DNA of 64,000 nt, from assembly GCA_033064195.1 (NCBI GenBank), contig JARBJD010000189.1:62001-126000 (forward strand). Reading direction: 5' to 3'. Below are positions 20,130-30,169 of the stretch, one piece after another. The DNA comes from Blattamonas nauphoetae. Lineage: Eukaryota > Preaxostyla > Oxymonadida. Each line of letters begins with the position of its first letter. The stretch's first letter is position 1. Made by a program: the position numbers and the translations under genes. The notes under the pieces are model-generated. The model did not search any database. It had not been told where the DNA came from and worked only from the letters and a program-made list of their open reading frames with translations.

Positions 20130-20960
20130 GATGCACAAATGATCTGTTCACTTGATGCAGCAGGTGTGAATGGGATGACAAGAATAACGAACGTGGAATT
20201 CGGAACGACAAGGGACATCATGCTTGTCAACCAAAACATCAGCAAAACATCATTTCGGTTGATTGGTGTCCGATGCTGTGAATATCTTAAGCACATCACT
20301 CAGCTCTCCCAACGAAATGAGCGATCGTCAACACATCGCTCCAAGTCCCTCCGCATCGACAATCGGAGATGATTATGTGCTGATCCATTACCAAGACAAC
20401 ATTCACTGCACTTTTCTTGTTGAACTCGTTCGCTATTTCTGCGATGAAGGCAAGACGGACGATGAAAATGTCGACGATGCTTGAAGTCGGTGAAGATGTG
20501 CAAATCACATCCAGACGAAGTGGAGCATGCAACAATGAACGACAAAGAGCCGATGGACAAAATCAGCCCTCGACACCGCGAACACAGGGCAATGGACGAT
20601 CGGCACAAACAGATCCTGGACAATCCAGACACCAACATTTCGTGAGCCCTTTCGACTGTTTTCCCATCTTTCGTCGATCATCTAATCAAATTTGTTCCAA
20701 TCCTTCCTCTGCCACAACCTGCTTGCGAACAAATTGCTGCCACATCTCACGACTGGATTGTTTACGCTTCACAACTTGGAAACGTCGGATTCTTCGTTCA
20801 ACTCGCTCACAATCATCCGGCCGTTGATCTCTCAGCTCGCATCGTTTGTGATCATTTCTTTTGGATGCAACGAGATCGTGGCAGTTCCAAGCGAACTGTT
20901 CCGTCTCCCACACACGACAATTGGAGACACACTGACCGAGCTGTTTGGGTGAGGAGTTCC
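20130..20960 (+). pseudogene. decayed leucine-rich-repeat cassette 4
   Basis: Fourth copy of the block following a type B gene. 20140-20320 matches the opening of the other cassettes, 20480-20650 the D-D-R-H-K-Q-I-L-D-N-P region, and 20692-20930 the leucine-rich part (L-T-T-G-L-F-T-L-H-N-L-E-T, F-N-S-L-T-I-I, S-E-L-F-R-L-P). The repeats break off near 20940. Confidence 0.55.
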
Positions 20961-21304
20961 ATAGAATCCTGAAGACCCACTTTTCCAGGACAGCCACTCT
21001 GGATGTGAACATCTTTGTGTTGACATAGACCTGACCATCGAACAGGATTCATCATGAGACACGTGAGCACCAGAACTTCGTGTGTTCCCATAACCAAACA
21101 CCAGACATTTCTGTCTCCAGATCATGAAAATAGAGATGTCGATGACTGGATCTGACCGGTTTAATTCAATCTCCAAAACCTCTGCGAAGCTCCTCTTTTT
21201 GTTGATCAAGATGATCACAATTGAAATCAAACATGTTGGATAGGATCAAATGAGGAGGGTAGTGTTGTGCATGACGGTCAGAAAACGAGAGAAATTGGGA
21301 TTGT
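20961..21304. other. spacer without recognised content
   Basis: About 340 bp between the last leucine-rich cassette and the minus-strand coiled-coil gene. I see no supported exon, repeat or terminal structure in it. Confidence 0.4.
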
Positions 21305-22141
21305 TTAGGCCTGAGCCTTCGCAGCATCGGCAGCTTGTTGTGCTTCCTCTGCCTTTCTCGCTTCCTCTGCCTTTCTTGCTTCCTCTGCCTTTCTTGCTTC
21401 CTCTGCCTTTCTCGCTTCCTCAGCTTTTCTCATTTCCTCAATCACTTTCATCAATCGTTCATTTTCTTCTTCTACTTCCCTTCTCTTTTTTTCTGCTTCG
21501 TTCTTCTCTTCTTCCATCTTCTTCTCTCTCTCCTCTGCTCTCCTTGTCGCTTCTTCTGCTTTCTTCTTTTCTTCTTCTGCCTTCTTCTTCTCTTCTTCTG
21601 CTCTCCTTGCCTTCTCCTTCTCCCATTCCCATGCTCTTCCCTTGCTCCCAATCTCTTCATTGTCCTTCTGTTGTTTCAGATCTCGAAAAACTTCTGGAAA
21701 GATGAGTCCGCAAACACTCCCCGCCTCAGCCAGCACCCCAACGTCCTCCTCCATCTTTCTGGCCTGCTCCGACTCTCCTGGAACGACCCATCCCTTCAAA
21801 ACAGCGGTGAGAGCTGTCGCAGCCATGTCCACAGCTCGTTGGCAGCGAATGAAGAAATCAGAGCCGTCGGGCACGTCTTCAGACCATTCGTCGATTTGGC
21901 AGATCTTCAGATCTTCGTACGAGACTTGGGTTGATGTTTCTGGAGTTGTGGCTGTTATTTCCCACTCTTGTTTCTTTTGTTTACTTTGCACAGCTGCCAT
22001 CTTCAATCCGAATCCGATGTCACCCATTGTCTTCACGATTGCTCGCCTGATGCGTGGATGCTCGTGATCTCTGAGCATGTCGCGGAGTTCTTGAAGATAG
22101 AAGCCACCAAGGAATTCTTCAACTTCCCATTCTGATGACAT
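21305..22141 (-). CDS. helical plus coiled-coil protein, family of 8207 but lacking the C-terminal beta domain
   Basis: I start at the ATG at 22141 (M-S-S-E-W-E-V-E-E-F), giving 278 residues; an ATG 20 codons upstream at 22201 adds a hydrophobic stretch that looks like read-through of upstream DNA. Residues 1-160 are helical with E-V-E-E-F-L-G-G-F-Y-L-Q-E-L, H-P-R-I-R-R-A-I-V-K-T-M-G-D-I-G and A-V-L-K-G-W-V-V-P. Residues 170-278 are a coiled coil ending in five K-A-E-E-A-R repeats. From memory, oxymonad proteins with this W-x-V-E-E-F block carry upstream helical repeats and a C-terminal beta domain ending W-L-K-R-L, as in the gene at 8207; neither is found here, so this copy may be truncated at both ends. 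Function unknown. Confidence 0.65.
   Translation of the reverse strand: MSSEWEVEEFLGGFYLQELRDMLRDHEHPRIRRAIVKTMGDIGFGLKMAAVQSKQKKQEWEITATTPETSTQVSYEDLKICQIDEWSEDVPDGSDFFIRCQRAVDMAATALTAVLKGWVVPGESEQARKMEEDVGVLAEAGSVCGLIFPEVFRDLKQQKDNEEIGSKGRAWEWEKEKARRAEEEKKKAEEEKKKAEEATRRAEEREKKMEEEKNEAEKKRREVEEENERLMKVIEEMRKAEEARKAEEARKAEEARKAEEARKAEEAQQAADAAKAQA
21342..21431 (-). repeat. 18-bp tandem repeat in coding sequence, five units
   Basis: Five units of 18 bp (GCTTCCTCTGCCTTTCTC on the plus strand) encode the hexapeptide K-A-E-E-A-R at the end of the coiled-coil protein. The last unit has diverged. Confidence 0.85.
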
Positions 22142-22379
22142 TGTTTTTGCGATTGTTCTGAAGAATGCAATCAGAATGACAACACTGGAGAACAAACCCA
22201 ATGAGCCGAATATTCTCCTCTGATTCTATCAAATTGCTGGACTGATTCGATCATGAGAAAGTTGATGATGAAAGAAGAAATGAAGACTTTGCATTGTCGG
22301 AAGGCTCTTGGAAGATGAGGCACCTGCGGAACCGGACCCGAGGGGGCGGATGCAGAAAAGATGGCAGTCTGCTGGAGTT

Positions 22380-22808
22380 CTAGTTCAACCTGAAAAAAGA
22401 AGGATTGAAGAAATCACCACACTCTCTCTTCGGGTGGGAGGGATGTTTGGAGCTTGATTGCGAGTGTGGATAGAATTCCTGTTTCCAACAGTTTCTCGAT
22501 TTCACCGGTTTTGGATGATTTTTCTTCAAAAGGTCGGAAGATGAGAATGGTTGAAACAAACCAAACATGACCCTGTCTCTGAGAGAGCGTGCAGATTTGT
22601 CAGTCAAAGACATGAACGTGTCTTCTTCAAGCGGTGGAGTTTTTGGAGACACATCGCCAGGACTTTTCTGTATTTTGTCATCCGAAGTTAACTCCAGGTC
22701 TGTCGTGTCCTGAGACGAGAAGAAGTGTCCTCTCAAAGTTGAAACGCACACCACGACAGATTTATTCGTTTCGTCACTTGGTGGTTGATTTTCTTGTGAC
22801 TCAGCCAT
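22380..22808 (-). CDS. hypothetical protein, 142 residues
   Basis: Open frame starting M-A-E-S-Q-E-N-Q-P-P. It is Ser/Lys/Pro-rich and looks disordered (S-P-G-D-V-S-P-K-T-P-P-L-E-E-D), with a more ordered stretch R-D-R-V-M-F-G-L-F-Q-P-F in the middle. I recognise no domain. A 28-nt intron-like stretch (GT...TTTTTTCAG) lies before the stop at about 22388-22415, but none of the obvious donors continues an open frame downstream, so I keep the simple end. It lies between two minus-strand genes. Confidence 0.45.
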   Translation of the reverse strand: MAESQENQPPSDETNKSVVVCVSTLRGHFFSSQDTTDLELTSDDKIQKSPGDVSPKTPPLEEDTFMSLTDKSARSLRDRVMFGLFQPFSSSDLLKKNHPKPVKSRNCWKQEFYPHSQSSSKHPSHPKRECGDFFNPSFFRLN

Positions 22809-22994
22809 GATTGTTCAGTCTCGATTCCGTATCTTTCTGTTATGGGTACAAAACCAAAAGTGTGGATTTTCAGAGATGTAGACAAAAAACTATGCCCGAT
22901 AATGTTTTTTAAATCTGATTAGTTTCAGGAAACCGTTCGAGCACGAGAAAACAGATTACGTACCAGAATCAACAGATTCGTGAAGTGTTTACTT

Positions 22995-25900
22995 TCAATT
23001 GTTCGTCGTTCTTCTCTGTCGACGTCTTTCAGCCATCTGAATCTCAAACTCTTGTTTGATCCGCTCCAACTCATCCAGCTTCTGCTTCGATTCCGCTTCC
23101 ACTCGGTCTGCTTCTTCTTCCAACTGCTGAACACGCTTTCGTCGCTTCTCTTCCAATTCTCTCTTCTCCCTCTGCAGCTCCTCCTCCGCCAATCGCAGCT
23201 GTTCCTCTCTCGTCATCTCACTCTCTTTCTTTCCCTTTCCCGCTTTCTGAATTTCTCCACCAAGTTGTTCGTTGTTCGCCTTCCCACCCTTCTCAGACAG
23301 TGTTCTATCTTGTGGCTTCCACTCAAAAGCTTTGGTTGATGATTTCGTTGTTGATTTTGTTGTTGGTGGTGATGTTGTGGGTGATGTTGTCGTCGACGAC
23401 GATGGTGTCCATTTCGTTTGGAGTCGTTTGGACGGCTGTTTCGGAGGAGATGCATCATTTTTCGATTCTGGCTCTGTCTTTTTCACTTCTTGTCCTTCTT
23501 TCTTCCTTTCTTTCCCATCCACTCCTTCCTGCTTCTCCTTCTCCCTCAACATCTCCCTTTCTTTCTCCTTCAATCTCTCCTCTCTCTTCCTCTTCTCTTC
23601 CAGTTCCTTCCTCTCGGCCGCCCACTTCGCTTCGTATTCAGCTCGCAGCTGTTCTTCGATCTGTTTTCTGATTTCTTCTTCAATTTCGGCTCGTCTGGCT
23701 GCTTCTCTTTGCGCTCTCTCTTCTTCTTCTCGCTTTTCTCGTTCCACTCGCTGTCGTTCAGCCTCTTCAATCAATTTCTGTTGAAGTGCTGCTTGTCTTT
23801 CTGCCTCTTCTCTTTCTTCCTGTTTTTTCTTCTCTTCTTCTCGCTTTCTTTCTTCCAAGATTCGTTGTTTCTCTTCTTCCTCCAGTCTTCTCTTCTCTTC
23901 TTCTCGTTCTTTTCGACGTTTTTCTTCTTCCTCCTTTCGTCGTCGCTGCTCTGCTTCTTCCTCTGCTTTCCTCTTTCTCTCTTCCTCTTCCTTCTTCTTT
24001 TTCTCCTCTTCTTCCTTCTTCTTTCTTTCCTCCTCTTCTTTCTGTTTCTTCTCTTTTTCTTCTTTCTCTTTTCGTTGTTTCTCCTCTTTCATCCGTCGCT
24101 TCTTCTCCCTCTTCTCGAATTCCTTCTTCTTTTCCTCTTCCTCTCTCAACCTCATCTCTTCCAGTCTCTTAGCCCTCTCCAATTCTTCCCTCTCCTCCCT
24201 TTCCTTCTTCTTCGCTTCTTCCTCAGCTTCAATCCTCTTTCTCTCTTCCTCCTTCTTCTTATCTTCCTCCTGTTCTCTCTTTCTTCTCTCCTCTTCCTCA
24301 GCTTGTCTTTTCAGCTTTTCCTCCTTCTGTCTCTTCTTCTTCTCTGCCTTCTTTTTTGCTTTCTCTGCACTCTCCAGCATGAGTGGCGATTCAGATGGGG
24401 TTGGAGTGTTCTTTGCTTGTTGTTTTGCTTCTTCCATCTTCTTTCGCTCTTCTTCTCGTTGCTTCTCTTCAGCTTCTTTCTTCTTTCTCTCTTCTTCTTT
24501 CTTCTTTTTCTCTTCTTCTTTCTTCTTTTTCTCTTCTTCTTTCTTCTTTCGCTCTTCTTCTTTCTTCTTTTCCTCCTTTTTCTTCATTTCTGCTTCTTCT
24601 TTTTTCTTTTTCGCTTCCATCCTGATTCTCTCTTCCTGATCCTTCTTCTTCTGAGCCTTCTTTTTGCTCACCTCATCCCTTTTCTGCTTCTCCTCCTCTT
24701 CGTTCTTCTTCTCCCTGTCCGTCTTCTCCTTCTCCGTTGTGTTGTTGTCTGGTGTCACTGTGGTGTGAGGGAGGAAGTGTGACGGGTTGTCGGAGTCGCT
24801 TGGGTTGAAGGAGCCTTCGCTGATGCGATGGAGAGTGTATTGCACGATGGCTTGGACAGAGGCTGACAACAGGGAGTGAAAAGAGGGTAGAAAGGGAAGA
24901 GAGATGAAGACAGAGAATGATTAGAGACGAATAAATAGAAGAGAGACGAAGATAAAGAACGGATAGAGAACGATGAGAAAATCACAAAATAAACATGAGA
25001 GAATGCGAGAACACACGACTGACATTCCCGCCTCTGATGATCTTCTCCATCCTTCCAGCAGCTGGCTCCAAGTACTCAAACATAACTGAGTGCATTCCCT
25101 CCCCAATCAACTCCACAGCATAACACAACACTTCGAGTGTGAAATCATTCGGCCTGCGAGGCGTGCATTCATCGCCAAGTCTGTCAAACAGCAGTCGGAC
25201 GTGTGATGGAGGCAGTTTGGCGCGGTTCAGAAGATCACACAAATACCAACACCACGCCTTTGCATCAACCATCCTTTTCTTTCTCTCCTCTCCACTCACC
25301 TTCCGTCCATCCCATTCGTCCGAGTTGTTCCCACATTTCTTGCTTATTAGTTCCCCAATGGCGACATCTGCGACAACTTGATTAAACGGAGTGGTCTTGC
25401 ATTGCATTGAAAGGGTGGTCAGTTCTTGCAGATGGAGCTCAAATTGCATCCGAAAGATGGTTCTGGTGACAGCCTGATCAAACAGAAGCTGTGCCATGAT
25501 TGTCACAACTGCTGGTTTCATCATCAACGGTGCCATTTTAGCGTTTCGTGTTTTGAATTCTGGTTTGGAGGGAGCGATGGCGAGAATGGAGAGGAACGAG
25601 ATGACATCTGGGTTGTTGTCAGGGACAGTGAAATACGAATGGACTTGTCCATCTTCTTCGTAGGCGTTGGGGTGATAGAGAAGAGGGTTGAGGATGCGAG
25701 AGAGCGAGGGAGGGGGGCGGAATGGAGGAAATGACGAGTTCAAAATGATTTCCAGAACTTGCGCTGTCTGTTTGAGAAGTGCGTCAGGGAAGGATTTGGT
25801 GTGTTCAGCACGACTGAGCAGTGCATTTACCTTTCGAATCACTGGTTTGTCTTCCTTCAACAAGAAACTCCCAAACGACGTTGTCAGACGAACAGTTGTG

Positions 25901-28796
25901 TCCACAACTGCTTCGTTCGTCCATCCATCTTCCATCGCATCCAGCACATTCATAAACAGTTCGTGGAGGAACTCGCAGGGTATGATTCCGTCGAAGACCA
26001 TCTCGATCAGAACGGTGACACGAGCCCTCACTTCGCTCTTTCTCTCCTTGACATCCTCTTCTGTGTTCGTGTCTTTCAGGAAATCAGCGAATTTTGTGAT
26101 GGATGTGGCAGCGAAGATGAGGACGAACGAAAACTTGCGTTTCTTCGTGTTCCGATCGAGCAAGTCAGAGCGATCGGCACATCGAAACTCGATCGCTTTC
26201 GAAAGATTGACTGTCAGTGTCTTCATCGCCCTGTCTTTCAACCGAAGCGTGAACAATTCTTCAGCGACTCGGATCACATCAGCTTGTTGTTCCATGAAAG
26301 CCAGAAGCGTCTGAGCGGTTTCGTGAAGGCTCGTGTGATTCGAAAAGACTTCTCGGATCTCTTTTCGTCTCTCTTCTTCTGCGGAAAGATTCATCGGAAC
26401 CAGCTTCCTGATACAGAACGTCTCAAAACACGTGACATTTGCAGGAGTGGTCGAGATGTGTGGGAGAGAACGAAGAGACTTCATCACAACGTGTTCATCG
26501 ACATTCCCATCCCTTCTCGTGAACTCCCCCATCTCAAATGTTGGCGCATGTGCTTCGTTCCCTCTCGACGGTTTCGTGTTCGTAAAAATCGTCCCATTTT
26601 CATCTTCCGTGATCGTGTAGCTCAATCCAGCCATCGAGTTGTGGAGAGATGTCAGGGGGCTCAGTGACGGTTTCGGTCCATCTTGGAATTCAGCTGTGAA
26701 CTTCAGTGTCTCCTGCATCACTCTCATGAGATCAGGATCGCTCGCTGCCTGAACTTGGATCTGATGCGCGGAGTCCTCAGTCATCGACATGAACCCGAGA
26801 ATCGACTGTCCACCAAGACCAGGGATGGGGGGAGTGGGGAACATGTTTGGAGGGAAGGTTGGTGGTTGAGGTTTCGATTTTTTTGATTTCGAGTCGTCTT
26901 TTCGTTTTACAAGTTGTTTGGGAGGACCTTCACACCCAGGCTCGCAATAATGCACGTGAAGGGAGATTCTCCGAGGGGCAGGAGCGTATTTTATCCACTG
27001 GATGGAATATGGGTGGTCAGGAGCGATCCAAAACGGATATCTTGGAGCAAAGCGTGGTCGATCGGAATAAACACTTTCCGGCATCTCTTCTTGCGATTGC
27101 TGATCGGTTGTCGTGTATGTGTGATGGGCATAGCGAGCAACATCGAAACTGACCCTTCCAGGTGTCGACAGGTCGAACAGCGTTTGCCGGAGCTCATACC
27201 ACACTTTTGGGTTTGATTTTGGGAGAGTGTGACGAGCGGTGACGATGAGAGAGCAGACATACGAAGCGTACAGGTCATCTGAAGGGATGTCCCAGCAGTG
27301 TTTGAGCAAGTCTGACAGAACGCGCGAAATGAACGGTATCGACCCAAGTTCCGTTTGGATGAGGAAACTGATTAATGTGAAGGTCTGGGAGACGTGTTCT
27401 TCGAAATATGCCGCCTCGTCGGTGACTTCTGGTGGGTGGGATCGGAGCTTGCCTGTGTCGACACGATCGATGCAGATTTTATGAATCATGTCTTCCAAAT
27501 GACGCTCATATTGTTCTAAAAAGGTTTCTCCGCTTTCCGACTTGACATCGCCGACAACAGTCAACATAAAGTGGAGACAAGGTCGAACGAAGACGTTGTA
27601 GATAGATTCAGTGATGAGGAGCAGAGCGAACTGGCCACAGTCTGCCGATGAGTGAAGGATGGAATAGAAGTCTTTGCGGCATTCTTCCGGATGGAGGACA
27701 TCGGTGGATTGGATCAGATGGATCATGTTCACCACACGTTCGTTCTTCAGCGCTGCTTCCCCTAACTCCGAGCGGACTGTATGGATCTTGAGACTTGATG
27801 CTTTCTTCTCGAGGGTCATGTAAAACCCGTGTTTTGCTGCACAAATGAATGTGTTTCGGTACTGTTCCTCAATCTCTGGAGTGAGGTCCAGCGCATTGGC
27901 AGCTGTCCAGATCATCGAGAGTAGTGTCCACAGAAGGCTCTCACTGACATATTGCCAAGTTTCGGGGATTTCCATCAAAAATTCAATGATCATCAGGACG
28001 TGGATGCCTGTTGGTCCAGTCTTCGTCATCTGTGCGATTAGCAAAATAGCAACTTCTGTGAGGCGTGCAGGGTTAAACATTTCATTGGCAACAAGATCTT
28101 TGAAGCAGGACACGTATTCTTTGCGAAAATGGACTGAGTCTTCATCCATTCTTGGGTCCAGAAAGGCACTCGATTCTAAGGTTGAATCGGGGTGGTTATC
28201 GAGTGTGAAGTCTCGAAGAGCGAGGTAGGCCTGCCGATCGAACAGTAATTCAAAAAGGAGGCCAATTTGGGTGCACTGACGAGTGAGCAAGTCGTAAAGA
28301 GTTTTCATGGCTTTTCGTTGTGAATGGACTTCAAAATACTTGTTGAACATTAGTGAGCACATATATGACCACAATGCTGTTCTGTGGGCGCGTTTGAAGA
28401 GTGATTTGGCGATCACCTCGATGTTGCCTTCTCCAACTTCTGCGATTCTGCGTGTGATTTTAACTTGGTCAAACAATAAATCTGATCCTCGATATGGTTG
28501 CAAAGTGGATATAACACCATCTGTCGAAAATTCCGATGAATCGATGGTCCAAATATGATCCTCGGAAAACGGGGCTGTTGAAGGCTCAATATATTGATAA
28601 CATTCGACCTACCAAGAAAAATCACTATATGGATGAACAAACGGAGAATTGAAATCGAATAGTAATCTTTTTCTTGACAAATGTTCGGCTGATCACGAAT
28701 GATTGGGGTCGACTTCGAGAGAGAATACGGTCCTGAAAAGATGGGGAGAAGAAATTGGCACACTTCATCATTCCCAGAGACGACACAAAGGATCAT
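22995..28796 (-). CDS. MIF4G-domain protein with very long Lys/Glu coiled-coil tail, four or more exons
   Basis: I read exons at 28764-28796, 28643-28732, 25017-28608 and 22995-24862, introns of 31, 34 and 154 nt; product about 1,860 residues. The first start is uncertain because the frame is open upstream of the ATG at 28796. The evidence for joining the two large exons is the MIF4G domain: exon 3 ends with W-Y-L-C-D-L-L-N-R-A-K-L, L-E-V-L-C-Y-A-V-E-L-I-G and G-R-M-E-K-I-I-R, which match the C-terminal half of eIF4G-type MIF4G (x-M-E-K-I-I-K), and the last helix pair continues in exon 4 as V-Q-A-I-V-Q-Y-T-L. The donor may be GTGTGT at 25016 or GTCGTG at 25019; both keep the frame. The N-terminal 900 residues are HEAT-like helices with a Pro-rich linker. 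The tail of 600 residues is almost all K, E and R. A role in translation or mRNA decay is inferred from MIF4G only. Confidence 0.7.
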
Positions 28797-29162
28797 GGTG
28801 ATCAGCTGGTTGACTGGAACGAGAAAGAACGACGAGAGTGTCGAAAAAGTTGGGATTTCGAAACAGCCAGTCTGAGATACAGGTGGTATGTCACTGAGAT
28901 TTATGTCAGTCCTGAGGTTAGATGAGAAAGGACAGTTTAGAAGATGTGGAAAATCACAGACATGCTGAGTTGAGGTGGGAATCCAAGTCGAGCATGGAGA
29001 CGTGATCCCTCAGCACCTGAGACTAGAAAGCGAACTAAAACGGAAAAATGTTCAGAATGAAGTCGGAAAGAAGAGAAACTAGCTGCAAAATTCGTTGTTG
29101 GCGTGAAAGGTATTTCCTGCATGTCAGAGAAACAAACGTAAAGGGTCAAGTTGATCCACGTC

Positions 29163-29822
29163 TTAAAAATCTTGCAAAACACGTACAAATGTCGACAGAG
29201 TATGAAAGTTACAAACGATATTTGTCAGTTCTGAAATCTGATGTTCCGTTGCGTCTTTCATTGCTTCCACTTTTCTTTTCAGCTCGTCGACTATCAACAA
29301 TTTGTTATCGCATTCCGCTTGTCTCTGTTTAAGCAGTGAAAGTTCCATTTGCAACTTCTCTCTGCCTTTCGCTTTCGTTTGTGCTGATTGGCGAAGTGTG
29401 TTGAGGTGGAGTTGATTGGATGAGACCTTCTGTTCGAGTTGGGAATGTTGTTCCTCGAATGAACGAGTTATCACTTGTCCGGTTTCCTCCACTTCCATCA
29501 CCGCGCCTTTTATCACCTCCAGCTCTTCACTTCATCTTTCATTCTTTTGAGAGACTCTTCGAGCAACACAAATATTTGGCTTCTTTCTGTGTTTAGGTTC
29601 TATATCTCTCTCAATTTCATCTTGGCTTTTGCTGCTGAAGACAACAGACATCTTTGAAGTGAGACGATGATTGGACGATTGATCAGCATGAGAGAGATTC
29701 TTACCTCGAACATTGGATGACCGATTCCGCAGAAAGAACACGACAGCTTAAGAGAGGATAATTACCTCCAACGGTTCAGCGAAGTCAACCTTGATCGATG
29801 GTTCGTCTTCATCTCTCCTCAT
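29163..29822 (-). CDS. small multi-exon gene, C-x-x-C segment and coiled coil
   Basis: Exon 1, 29766-29822, reads M-R-R-D-E-D-E-P-S-I-K-V. A candidate 19-nt intron (29747-29765, GTAATT...TTAAG) removes an in-frame TAA and leads to a 42-nt exon, 29705-29746, with C-S-F-C-G-I-G-H, a possible zinc-binding knuckle. A 53-nt intron (29652-29704, GTAAGA...AAAG) leads to M-S-V-V-F-S-S-K-S-Q-D. Further down a coiled coil of about 115 residues (I-K-G-A-V-M-E-V-E-E to the stop at 29163) is open. The middle part, 29520-29600, contains L-L-E-E-S-L-K-R-M-K in a different frame from both sides, so either another small intron or a frame break lies there; I could not resolve it. No family recognised. Confidence 0.45.
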
Positions 29823-30169
29823 TCTCGTGGCGACTTGAACATGAGACTTTTCTCATGCACAACCAAAACGAACAACGAGTCTGATTGAAGTCCGAAATCA
29901 CGTTCCGCTCTCATCAACTCTCTTGGCAAGCAAACCTGATTTATTCACTCGCTCAACCTGATATCAATACCCCACTTCTGTTTTCAGATGTCATTCCCTC
30001 TGTAAATTCGCCTTTGTCGAGCTTTCCGTCATCATTATTCGGAACGGTTTCTCGAGCTCAACAGCATAATCTCAATAATTATCTTCTCTTCAATGAAATA
30101 AGGATTCAAGTGGTCTCTAAAAGCAATCATATTGGGCCAGCCGGAACATGGATTAGTCCGAGCGTGTCA

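Noticed and set aside
22388-22420. Intron extending the 142-residue protein
   Set aside because: Plausible GT and TTTCAG, but none of the nearby donors gives an open continuation, so the simple stop was kept.
23418-24782. 454-codon plus-strand open frame opposite the coiled coil, Leu/Phe-rich
   Set aside because: It is the antisense of a Lys/Glu-rich coding tract (AAG/GAG read backward as CTT/CTC) and has no independent support.
25688-26667. Plus-strand frames of 208 and 302 codons
   Set aside because: They lie opposite the MIF4G gene, show no domain and share its codon periodicity on the other strand.
28413-28796. 127-codon minus-strand protein starting at the same ATG as the MIF4G gene
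   Set aside because: It runs through two candidate introns; splicing them gives a continuous frame into the long MIF4G protein.
29885-30169. 95-codon N-terminal extension of the giant secreted protein
   Set aside because: The clean signal peptide begins at 30170, and the upstream part matches untranslated sequence in front of the copy at 53007.
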